A DNA stretch of 7,189 nucleotides. It comes from Desulfobacterales bacterium (GTDB taxonomy: Bacteria > Desulfobacterota > Desulfobacteria > Desulfobacterales > DAOWNP01). The translations under genes were made by a program, and so were the position numbers. Below the pieces are notes generated by a model. The model searched no databases. It saw only the letters and a list, made by a program, of their open reading frames with translations, and was not told where the DNA came from. Shown here in pieces: positions 1-6,353 of the stretch. Position 1 is the stretch's first letter. Every line of letters starts with the position of its first letter. The stretch lies in NCBI GenBank assembly GCA_030149595.1, contig JASFBI010000091.1, positions 1 to 7,189 of the forward strand, written 5' to 3'.

Positions 1-387
1 TTCTACGGCAGCACCATCTAATTTAGGTTCCACGGTGTATAAAATATCCGACATATCACCGGTAAGTTTTTTGACTCTTCCATCAAACTCGATAATATCT
101 GACTCATTAAAAGCATTACCGAGACTCAGCATGGGGATAACTCTGGTATAGTTTTTCAATGCACCCTCTATTGGTGAAATACCCACACGCAATGTAGGAG
201 AATCAGAAGTTACAATTGATGGATACTGTTTTTCAAAAGCGATAAGCTCCTGCATCATGCTGTCATATTCAAAATCTGAAACATCTGGATCGTTTAGAAT
301 ATAATATTTATAATTATGCTTATTCAACTCAGCTCTTAAATATAATACTCTTTTATTTTCTGATGATGTTAAAGGTGATTTGACCAT
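1..387 (-). CDS. ligA: NAD-dependent DNA ligase LigA, N-terminal part (cut by window edge)
   Basis: Bacterial replicative DNA ligase, which seals nicks using NAD+ as AMP donor. The first 129 codons are present in frame to base 1; the rest lies beyond the left edge. The NMN-binding domain Ia is recognisable at residues 15-56, with the YKYYILNDPDVSDFEYD pattern (Tyr28/Tyr29, Asp38, Tyr41, Asp42). Next come SPTLRVG (63-69) and PMLSLGNAF (85-93). The adenylation motif EPKLDGAA follows at 120-127, where Lys122 is the expected AMP-accepting lysine. The family more often has Leu at the first Ala of KLDGAA. I chose the ATG at 385-387 because GGGAGA lies 3-4 bp upstream and the family's N terminus begins close to this point. 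This start lies inside the nucleoside phosphorylase gene (19 bp overlap), which implies translational coupling. The OB, zinc-finger, HhH and BRCT domains cannot be checked. Confidence 0.96.
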   Translation of the reverse strand, partial: MVKSPLTSSENKRVLYLRAELNKHNYKYYILNDPDVSDFEYDSMMQELIAFEKQYPSIVTSDSPTLRVGISPIEGALKNYTRVIPMLSLGNAFNESDIIEFDGRVKKLTGDMSDILYTVEPKLDGAAVE

Positions 388-1103
388 AACTCTCCCATAA
401 TTGTACAGGCATCTCTTCTGCCTTTTTTAAATCTTTTTGAACCAAACCCTGGATTCCACTTAAACGTTGAAAGCTCATCAGATACAACCAAAATACCACA
501 AACCTCAACATTTCTGAATTTTCCCACAGAAAAAAGAGCTGACAACTCCATTTCAACTGCTAAAGCCCCCTTCTTCTGAAAATTTACCACCCTGTCATGT
601 GTTTCCCTGTAAAATCCATCGGTAGTCCATATGTCTCCTTCAGAAAAAACACAACCCAAATCCTTTGCAGCTCTTACTGCAAGATCCGTTATATTTTTAG
701 ATCCAGAGACTTTTTCACCTGTTCTACCAGAATAATGAAGAGAGGTTCCCTCATCAATGAATGCACCTTTTGCAATTACAATATCTCCAATATGGAGATT
801 GGGTGAAATTGCTCCGCACCATCCTAAAAAAACTATTTTTCTTATTCCAGAAGCAATAAGATTTTCAAGAATCATTACAGCATAAGGAGATCCTATCATA
901 GGGCCTGTAATAAAAATTGGCTTTTGGCTATCTTTTGATGCAAGATAACGACTCATCATATAATATGGAAGATTTTTTTTACCAATTTTTATAAGATCAC
1001 ACAACAGATAAAAATCACTTAAACTTCCCATCATAAATGCAAAAGGAAATTCATTTGAAAAATCTCTGTTTATTCCAGGATTTATAATAACATTAGACGA
1101 CAT
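369..1103 (-). CDS. Nucleoside phosphorylase (PNP/uridine phosphorylase superfamily)
   Basis: A 244-residue protein of the PNP_UDP_1 fold, which cleaves nucleosides with phosphate to give a free base and ribose-1-phosphate; cytoplasmic. Family landmarks appear in order: the phosphate/ribose loop ITGPMIGSPYA (65-75), the core strand FLGWCGAISP (92-101), GDIVIAKGAF (106-115), DEGTSLHY (117-124), TTDGFYRE (160-167), the ribose-binding segment AVEMELSALF (182-191; Glu184, Met185, Glu186) and VVSDEL (206-211), whose Asp209 is the expected base-protonating acid. The DEGTS and TTDGFYRE stretches recall uridine phosphorylase/COG2820-type proteins more than hexameric DeoD, but the substrate cannot be assigned by eye. 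The start ATG at 1101-1103 has AAGG 7 bp upstream. It follows a 94 bp gap and overlaps ligA by 19 bp, so the two are probably co-expressed. An S-methyl-5'-thioadenosine phosphorylase or AMP-nucleosidase-like role is a less likely alternative. Confidence 0.88.
   Translation of the reverse strand: MSSNVIINPGINRDFSNEFPFAFMMGSLSDFYLLCDLIKIGKKNLPYYMMSRYLASKDSQKPIFITGPMIGSPYAVMILENLIASGIRKIVFLGWCGAISPNLHIGDIVIAKGAFIDEGTSLHYSGRTGEKVSGSKNITDLAVRAAKDLGCVFSEGDIWTTDGFYRETHDRVVNFQKKGALAVEMELSALFSVGKFRNVEVCGILVVSDELSTFKWNPGFGSKRFKKGRRDACTIMGELWSNHL
391..396 (-). promoter_or_regulatory. Ribosome binding site for ligA, inside the upstream gene
   Basis: GGGAGA on the minus strand, 3 bp before the ATG at 385-387. 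It lies within the last codons of the nucleoside phosphorylase gene (the Gly-Glu region near its C terminus). It supports the chosen ligA start, and the spacing is slightly short. Ribosomes finishing the phosphorylase would sit on this site and could reinitiate. Confidence 0.6.
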
Positions 1104-1148
1104 TTAAAAACCTTAAAAAACGAACCTAAACTTTCTTAATTTATGTAT

Positions 1149-1176
1149 ATAACCGGCATGCCCGGAACATGGTTAT
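1149..1176. repeat. Imperfect inverted repeat in the 94 bp intergenic gap
   Basis: Arms ATAACC (1149-1154) and GGTTAT (1171-1176) are perfect complements. They can extend inward by ATG (1158-1160) and CAT (1168-1170) across a 3-base bulge (1155-1157), leaving a 7-base loop. A second short pairing, CCGG with CCGG inside the same region, would compete with this fold. No T tract follows on the minus strand, so it is a poor intrinsic terminator. It could be an operator, an RNA processing hairpin or chance. It lies upstream of the phosphorylase-ligA pair. Confidence 0.4.
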
Positions 1177-1184
1177 TCACTATC

Positions 1185-1196
1185 GGCCTCATGGCC
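1185..1196 (-). other. Small GGCC hairpin just after the stop of the 83-residue gene
   Basis: GGCC (1185-1188) and GGCC (1193-1196) flank a four-base loop and begin one base beyond the stop codon of the small upstream gene. The stem is only 4 bp of G:C pairs (5 with a G-U pair). There is no following T run on the minus strand, so termination is unlikely. It might stabilise the 3' end of the upstream message. Together with the larger inverted repeat at 1149-1176, it makes the gap the only structured noncoding stretch here. Confidence 0.25.
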
Positions 1197-1197
1197 A

Positions 1198-1449
1198 TTA
1201 TTCCGGCTTTACAAGATCTGAGAGTTCCTCTTTTATCTCATCAATAACATCATAAAACCATACCAGGTCCTCCATAGTCATACGTCCTGCCCTTCGTCTG
1301 GACTCCTTGCCATCTTTTTTCAAAACTACCCTGGGTCCTATCTGTACCTTTGGTTCTCCATTGGCGTACTGATTAATAGAGACAACCAATCCTGTATCTT
1401 TACTTCTCCACTCTTTTAGAACCTTATCTTTTTCCGCATCAAAAGCCAT
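1198..1449 (-). CDS. Small protein of unknown function, possibly PC4-like nucleic-acid binding
   Basis: An 83-residue soluble protein with no signal peptide or membrane segment. I do not recognise a named family. It is highly charged: an N-terminal acidic/basic stretch (1-19), then a likely beta-rich part GLVVSINQYANGEPKVQIG (20-38), VVLKK (41-45), a basic patch ESRRRAGR (49-56), and a C-terminal helix from TMEDLVWFYDVIDEIKEEL (58-76). Short beta strands, a basic turn, then a helix opening T-x-E-x-[LV] resemble the PC4/YdbC-type single-stranded-nucleic-acid-binding fold. That resemblance is by eye only. The gene is real: an AGGGGAGGAG ribosome site lies 9 bp upstream, codon usage looks coherent, and its G+C is visibly higher than its neighbours'. 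It follows glyS by 41 bp with no terminator, so it is probably the tail of that operon. The strong ribosome site suggests high expression. Confidence 0.8.
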   Translation of the reverse strand: MAFDAEKDKVLKEWRSKDTGLVVSINQYANGEPKVQIGPRVVLKKDGKESRRRAGRMTMEDLVWFYDVIDEIKEELSDLVKPE

Positions 1450-1458
1450 TTTTTTATA

Positions 1459-1468
1459 CTCCTCCCCT
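1459..1468 (-). promoter_or_regulatory. Very strong Shine-Dalgarno site for the 83-residue gene
   Basis: AGGGGAGGAG on the minus strand, 9 bp before the ATG at 1447-1449. It contains the full GGAGG core and is the strongest ribosome site in the window; the other genes have AAGG, AGGGA, AGGGG or weaker. It fixes the start of the small gene and suggests the protein is made in larger amounts than its operon neighbours. Confidence 0.7.
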
Positions 1469-1490
1469 AAAATTTACAGGGTTTTTTTGT

Positions 1491-3572
1491 TTATCTAATT
1501 AAAATTTTGGAAAAGTCTGCTATCTTTTCAAATAATAAAGAGACTGCTTTAAGAAGGGCAAACCTGTTTTTTCTTAACAGTTCATCCTCATCCATTACAA
1601 GTACATTATCAAAAAAATCATCAATCACATCACGCAAAGATGCAATCTCTATAATAGCCTTTTTATAATTTTTTGCTTCTATATTTTTTAAAACACTCTT
1701 TTTTACAGCAGATAGTGCCCCAAACAAAGCAGACTCACTCTTGTGTTCAAAAAGGTTAATATCCACATCTTCTATAAGAGAAATATCAACTTTTTTTAAT
1801 ATATTTACAGTACGTTTAAAAGCAGTAACAAGAGGTTCAAAGTCAGGTCGCCCTTTAAACTCTTCTACAACCTCAACCCTCCTTACTATATCAGGAAGAT
1901 CATCCAAAAAAGTAGTAATTACAGCAATAATAACATCTTTTGAAAAACCCTCTTCAGATAAAATATGGACAACTCTGTTTCGTATAAATAAAAAAATATC
2001 AGAAATTACAGCTTCAGATTTATCAGAATCTGTTTCAAGATATCTTAAAACAGACTCCTGTATAAGTTTTTTTAAAGAAAAATGCATTTTTTTATCAAGG
2101 ACAATCTGTATAATTCCAATGCATTGACGCCTCAATGCATAAGGGTCTGATGCTCCTGTCGGAATTAGCCCAACGCAAAAACAGCCACAGATTGTATCTA
2201 TTTTATCAGCAATAGATAAAACAGCTCCAACATCTGTTTGTGGAAGTTTTCCGCCTGAATAAACAGGCAGGTAATGTTCCTCTATTGCATAAGCCACATC
2301 TTTATCCTCTTTTGATAAAAGAGAATAAACCCTTCCCATTACGCCCTGAAGTTTTGGAAACTCCACAACAACCTGAGTTACAAGGTCAGCCTTGCATAAA
2401 TATGCAGCTCTTTCTATTTTTTGCATCAGGTCAAGATCATACTCTAAATACCTGCCAATTTCTTCTGCTGTTTTTTGTACTCTTAAAACTTTATCATATA
2501 CTGTTCCAAGTTTTTTATGAAAAAGAACACCTTTTAACTTTTCAACACATTTTTCTAACTTTAATTTACTATCACTTTTATAAAAAAAACTTGCATCTTC
2601 AAGCCTTGCCCGAAGTACCCTTTCATGACCACTGGCAACAAGAGCAAGATCCTTGGGGCAGGTGTTATTTACAGCAATAAAACAGGCTTTTAGTTTCTTG
2701 TTTTCATCAATAACTGCAAAATATTTTTGATGCTCACGCATTGCTGTTATAAGGATTTCTTCAGGTAATTCTAAATATTTAAGATCAAAGTAGCCCATAA
2801 CCGAAACAGGCAATTCAATAAGATTATTTACAATATTTTCAAGCTGTTCATCAACCAGTATTGTTCCACAATTTTTCCCTGCAATTTCTGCAATTTGCTT
2901 TTTAATCATATTTTTACGTTTGTTAATATCTGCTATCACGTAATTTTTCTCAAGAAGATCGGGATATGTAGAGGGATCTGATATTTTTATTTTTCCTTTG
3001 GACATAAATCTATGTCCAAAAGTATTCTCGCTGCTTGTTACTCCTTCAAATTCAAACGGAATCACACGGCTGCCAATTACAGCAAGTATTGAACGTACAG
3101 GTCTTGCAAATTGCCTCTTAAAAATACTCCATCTCATAGTTTTTGGAAATGGCAAAGCTGTTATAATCTCAGGTAATACTTTAGAAAGAATATCTATGGT
3201 AAAAAGACCGGTTTCTACTCTCTCTCCACAAAGATAGGATCCTTTTTTTGTTTTTTTGATTTTCAACTGTTCAACCAAAACACCTACTTTTTCTGCAAAT
3301 TTTTTTGCGGCTATAGTAGGCACTCCATTGCTATCAAACCCAACTTTTTCAGGAGGTCCTGTAATTTCTGTGGTTTTTGTCTCCTGCTTTTCAGCTATAT
3401 TCTCCACAAATACAGCAAGCCTTCTCGGAGTTCCATATGTCCTGCATAAGCCATGTTCTATGCGTGCTTCATCGAGACGTTTGATCAACAGCTTTGATAA
3501 TGCATCAAGTGCGGGTTCAATATACCCGGCAGGAACTTCCTCTGTTCCTATTTCAAATAACAAACTATCCAT
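1491..3572 (-). CDS. glyS: Glycyl-tRNA synthetase beta subunit
   Basis: The beta chain of the bacterial alpha2-beta2 glycyl-tRNA synthetase, which supplies much of the tRNA recognition while GlyQ carries the catalytic site. At 693 residues it matches the usual length (about 690). Landmarks: N-terminal LLFEIGTEEVPAGY (4-17), YGTPRRLAV (46-54), FPKTMRW (142-148), ARPVRSILAVIG (156-167), ELPVSVMGYF (253-262), ITAMREHQKYFAVID (275-289), GHERVLRARLEDASFFY (315-331), the HD-like helical region KADLVTQVVVEFPKLQGVMG (394-413), ADKIDT (455-460) and PTGASDPYALRRQ (471-483). The C-terminal DALR-type anticodon-binding domain runs from about 580 to the end, with FFDNVLVMDEDELLRKNRFA at 653-672. The start ATG at 3570-3572 has AGGGG 6 bp upstream. 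It lies 30 bp after glyQ, the standard arrangement for a 1:1 complex. It is intact, with no frameshift. Confidence 0.98.
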   Translation of the reverse strand: MDSLLFEIGTEEVPAGYIEPALDALSKLLIKRLDEARIEHGLCRTYGTPRRLAVFVENIAEKQETKTTEITGPPEKVGFDSNGVPTIAAKKFAEKVGVLVEQLKIKKTKKGSYLCGERVETGLFTIDILSKVLPEIITALPFPKTMRWSIFKRQFARPVRSILAVIGSRVIPFEFEGVTSSENTFGHRFMSKGKIKISDPSTYPDLLEKNYVIADINKRKNMIKKQIAEIAGKNCGTILVDEQLENIVNNLIELPVSVMGYFDLKYLELPEEILITAMREHQKYFAVIDENKKLKACFIAVNNTCPKDLALVASGHERVLRARLEDASFFYKSDSKLKLEKCVEKLKGVLFHKKLGTVYDKVLRVQKTAEEIGRYLEYDLDLMQKIERAAYLCKADLVTQVVVEFPKLQGVMGRVYSLLSKEDKDVAYAIEEHYLPVYSGGKLPQTDVGAVLSIADKIDTICGCFCVGLIPTGASDPYALRRQCIGIIQIVLDKKMHFSLKKLIQESVLRYLETDSDKSEAVISDIFLFIRNRVVHILSEEGFSKDVIIAVITTFLDDLPDIVRRVEVVEEFKGRPDFEPLVTAFKRTVNILKKVDISLIEDVDINLFEHKSESALFGALSAVKKSVLKNIEAKNYKKAIIEIASLRDVIDDFFDNVLVMDEDELLRKNRFALLKAVSLLFEKIADFSKILIR

Positions 3573-3602
3573 AATTTACCCCTGTAATATAAAATCATAT
3601 TT

Positions 3603-4484
3603 CTATATTTTTGCAGGCTTATTTAAAAGAGGGAAACCCATATTCTCCCGCTGTTTTAAATACTGCTTTGCACATGCCCTTGCAAGATTTCGTATCCTTG
3701 TTATATACGCTGTTCTTTCTGTAACACTAATAGCTCCCCTGGCATCTAAAAGATTAAATACATGGGAACATTTAAGGCAGTATTCATAAGCAGGAACAAC
3801 CATCTCCTTTGCAATTATTCTCCCAGATTCAGCCTCATACTGTCTGAACAGCTCAACAAGCATATCTACATCTGCATGCTCAAAATTATAACAAGACTGC
3901 TCAAACTCCTGCTGATGAAAAATATCTCCATAGCTGATAGAACTGTTCCATTTCAGCTCATAAACATTATCTATACCCTGCAGATACATGGCAATACGCT
4001 CCAGCCCATATGTTATTTCTACAGAAACAGGATAAAGCTCAATACTGCCAGCCTGCTGGAAATATGTAAACTGTGTTATTTCCATACCATCAAGCCACAC
4101 TTCCCAACCAAGACCAGACGCTCCAAGGGTAGGTGACTCCCAGTCATCTTCAACAAACCGGATATCATGTTCCAGTGGCTCTATACCAAGGATTTTCAAA
4201 CTCTCTAAGTAAAGATCCTGAATATTCTCTGGAGAAGGTTTAATTATTACCTGAAACTGATAATAATGCTGCAACCTGTTGGGATTTTCACCATAACGCC
4301 CGTCTGCAGGCCGTCTTGAAGGTTGAACATAGGCTGCACTCCATGGCTCAGGGCCCAAAACTCTTAATAGTGTAGCAGGATGAAACGTACCTGCTCCAAC
4401 TTCAATATCATAAGGTAAAGCAAGCACAGCTCCTTTGTTTGCCCAAAAATTCTGTAAAGACAATATAATTTTTTGAAACTCCAT
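3603..4484 (-). CDS. glyQ: Glycyl-tRNA synthetase alpha subunit
   Basis: The catalytic alpha chain of tetrameric class II glycyl-tRNA synthetase: it activates glycine with ATP and, with GlyS, charges tRNA-Gly. At 293 residues it is close to the usual size (about 300). Near-invariant stretches are present: [16 protein letters not shown] (23-38), [20 protein letters not shown] (52-71; the class II motif 2 area), [13 protein letters not shown] (73-85), [14 protein letters not shown] (109-122), [20 protein letters not shown] (124-143) and [20 protein letters not shown] (156-175; motif 3 area). One small departure: [10 protein letters not shown] at 121-130 has Ser123 where I recall Trp in most homologues, and AGS (145-147) replaces the common VGG. 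The start ATG at 4482-4484 has AGGGA 6 bp upstream. It lies 39 bp after the GHMP kinase gene and 30 bp before glyS, in an operon without an internal terminator. Confidence 0.98.
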   Translation of the reverse strand: MEFQKIILSLQNFWANKGAVLALPYDIEVGAGTFHPATLLRVLGPEPWSAAYVQPSRRPADGRYGENPNRLQHYYQFQVIIKPSPENIQDLYLESLKILGIEPLEHDIRFVEDDWESPTLGASGLGWEVWLDGMEITQFTYFQQAGSIELYPVSVEITYGLERIAMYLQGIDNVYELKWNSSISYGDIFHQQEFEQSCYNFEHADVDMLVELFRQYEAESGRIIAKEMVVPAYEYCLKCSHVFNLLDARGAISVTERTAYITRIRNLARACAKQYLKQRENMGFPLLNKPAKI

Positions 4485-4523
4485 TATTTATCCCTTAAAT
4501 AAAATTATAACTTTTTAAAAAAA

Positions 4524-5573
4524 TCAGCTTGCGCCTGTTCCATCAACACAGCAGTCAAGAATGCAGGCATCTTTTCGCAAGGATAAAGCAGCATGCCACT
4601 CTTTTTTTAATTTACATATATCCTGCCTCAAACCAAGTGCCCAGATACAACCACCTCCACCAGCACCTGTAAATCTTGCACCACAATTATGCTTTTGTGC
4701 CATATCAAATAAAATTATACCCATTTCATCAAGTACATCAGGAGTTATTTTACTTCTTAAAAAAACATCTTCATTCATCTGATTAGATGCAGATTTATAA
4801 TCTTTTGCAGAAAAAGCTTGTATAAAATTTTCAGTATTGTTTACTATTTTTTCCCATATTTCCCTGTTTTTACCTGCAATAAATTTTTTAACCCACTGCC
4901 CGTTAATATTTACAGAATCATGAGGAATACCACAATATGCCACAATAATATTTTTTTTACAGTCCTCTTTATATGAAATATCTTCAAATGCGACTTTTTT
5001 ATATATTGTTTCTGTCTCAAAGCCCTTCCAGTACCATGCATTTATTCCTCCAAAACTTGCTGCAAGCTGATCCTGAAGCCCACATGGAACACAAGCCACA
5101 CTGCTTTCTATATTAAACGCCAAAAGTGCAATCTCTTTTTTTGAATAGGAAACACCTCCTGCCATAACCAAACATTTATTAAATGCCAAAACAAGAGCAA
5201 CTGCTGCAGATGATGAACCACCTAAAGCACTTTTAGGCGGTGAAGCTGATTCAACGTGTATATGAATTCCACTGATATTAAAATAAGCAGCAATAGCAAA
5301 CATCAGCCCCAATGGATGATTAAATGGAGCTTTACCAATTGGAAATTCAGCTTTTTGAAACCCTTTGGAGGAAACAAGAACCTTTCCCTTATCAAATGGC
5401 GATAGACTGACTTTTGTTCTTAGATCAATGGCTATGTTAAAAGTTGCAGGAGAAAGATATCTTAATGGATAATTAAAAGTACTAATATCAAGAGTTCCAC
5501 CCATGTCAATCCTGCACGGAGCAGATGCATAAATTTTTTCTGATTCCAATATTTTTTTTATCTTATTAAGCAT
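4524..5573 (-). CDS. GHMP-family kinase, probably a sugar kinase, substrate unknown
   Basis: A 349-residue cytoplasmic ATP-dependent small-molecule kinase of the GHMP superfamily (galactokinase, homoserine, mevalonate and phosphomevalonate kinases). Motif 1 is SAPCRIDMGGTLD (17-29). Motif 2, the ATP phosphate-binding loop, is PPKSALGGSSSAAVALVLAF (112-131). CGLQDQLAASFGGINAW (164-180) carries the likely catalytic Asp168, and motif 3 is ARFTGAGGGGCIWAL (299-313). The QDQxAAxFGG signature is typical of the heptose-7-phosphate kinase (HddA)/fucokinase branch, so a sugar or sugar phosphate is the best guess. Motif 1, RIDMGGTLD, differs from the RISFAGGGTD usual there, so an HddA call is not safe. 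No heptose, LPS or fucose gene is adjacent. The ATG at 5571-5573 is 7 bp from recO. The ribosome site is weak (AAGAGA, inside the last recO codons), which suggests translational coupling. glyQ follows 39 bp later. Confidence 0.9.
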   Translation of the reverse strand: MLNKIKKILESEKIYASAPCRIDMGGTLDISTFNYPLRYLSPATFNIAIDLRTKVSLSPFDKGKVLVSSKGFQKAEFPIGKAPFNHPLGLMFAIAAYFNISGIHIHVESASPPKSALGGSSSAAVALVLAFNKCLVMAGGVSYSKKEIALLAFNIESSVACVPCGLQDQLAASFGGINAWYWKGFETETIYKKVAFEDISYKEDCKKNIIVAYCGIPHDSVNINGQWVKKFIAGKNREIWEKIVNNTENFIQAFSAKDYKSASNQMNEDVFLRSKITPDVLDEMGIILFDMAQKHNCGARFTGAGGGGCIWALGLRQDICKLKKEWHAALSLRKDACILDCCVDGTGAS

Positions 5574-5580
5574 AATATTT

Positions 5581-6348
5581 TTATCTCTTTATTATATTTA
5601 GAAATTTCAGACTTTTAAATTCTTTCCCCAAATAAAATCCAGTAAAAGATTCTAAAAGAAAAAGGCTCTCTTTTAAAGATAAGAGAGGAAAGCAAACACG
5701 ATCTGCTTTTAACAAAGTACTCCTTTTAATCCACAATAAACGTTTAATTGTACCCTTGGAGATAATCATTGATTTTTTTTTGATTTTAACCTTTGTGCAC
5801 CTGCTGCACAAAATACCCCCTTCTTCTATTTCAAATCTGATTTTATTTGATTTAATTTTTTCAACTAAGATTCCACATACACAACATTTTTCAAGCAGCG
5901 GCACAGTACCCCATAAAAGCAGAAACTTCATTAAAAAAAGGATACTTACCTCTTTATTTAAAAAACAATCTTTATTTATAACATCCAGTACATGATTTAA
6001 CCGGTCAAAAAGCTTACTGTTTTGGCACCCATCCTCAATTCTTGAACTTATAATTTCTACCCAGTAACTTGCATAGGCAGTTTTATTTATATCAGTACGT
6101 ATTTTCCCGTAGGAATTTATTAAATCAGCTTCACAAAGAACTGCAAGATTCCCTTTACCAACCTTGCAAACAATATCAAGCATAAAAAAAGGTTCGAGAA
6201 TTCCTGCAAAACGTTTTACACTCTTTTTTGCATTTTTTGCAATTACAGAAATTTTACCCTTTGATTTGGTTAAAAAAACTAATATTAAATCATAATCTCC
6301 ATACTCAATTTTTCGCAGTAAAATTCCTGATGTAGAAAAAAATGGCAT
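5581..6348 (-). CDS. recO: DNA repair protein RecO
   Basis: A recombination mediator that works with RecR (and RecF) to load RecA on SSB-coated single-stranded DNA and to anneal strands. At 255 residues it is of usual size. The N-terminal OB fold is visible at about 1-80: STSGILLRKIEYGDYDLILVF (5-25), GKISVIAKNAKK (31-42), FAGILEPF (47-54). A helical middle follows. A four-cysteine zinc site lies at CCVCG (155-159; Cys155 and Cys158 as the CxxC pair) and GGILCSRC (177-184; Cys181 and Cys184). All four cysteines are kept; E. coli RecO lacks this site, but many other bacteria have it. The ATG at 6346-6348 is only 5 bp after the mgtE stop. No good ribosome site is seen (AGG about 12 bp upstream), so translation is probably coupled to mgtE. 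An overlapping ATG at 6351-6353 is out of frame. The next gene follows after 7 bp. Confidence 0.95.
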   Translation of the reverse strand: MPFFSTSGILLRKIEYGDYDLILVFLTKSKGKISVIAKNAKKSVKRFAGILEPFFMLDIVCKVGKGNLAVLCEADLINSYGKIRTDINKTAYASYWVEIISSRIEDGCQNSKLFDRLNHVLDVINKDCFLNKEVSILFLMKFLLLWGTVPLLEKCCVCGILVEKIKSNKIRFEIEEGGILCSRCTKVKIKKKSMIISKGTIKRLLWIKRSTLLKADRVCFPLLSLKESLFLLESFTGFYLGKEFKSLKFLNIIKR

Positions 6349-6353
6349 GCCAT

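Noticed and set aside
353..556. Minus-strand 67-codon frame overlapping the phosphorylase 3' end and the ligA start
   Set aside because: It lies in another frame of the phosphorylase gene, and its composition is not protein-like compared with the two recognised overlapping genes.
1465..1481. CCCT/AGGG hairpin that would partly cover the strong ribosome site of the 83-residue gene
   Set aside because: The stem is only 4 bp with a 9-base AT-rich loop, too weak to be a credible translational switch without conservation evidence.
1450..1490. Possible terminator after glyS (run of A and T with GGG/CCC)
   Set aside because: On the transcribed strand the A run precedes the short stem and no T run follows it, so it does not fit an intrinsic terminator.
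1741..2680. Plus-strand open frames of 128 and 146 codons inside glyS
   Set aside because: Both are fully antisense to an intact glyS, have no motif and no convincing ribosome site.
3256..3789. Plus-strand open frame of 177 codons across the glyS start and the glyQ end
   Set aside because: It is antisense to two confidently identified genes, shows no recognisable protein motif and lacks a family match by eye; it is a by-product of their codon use.
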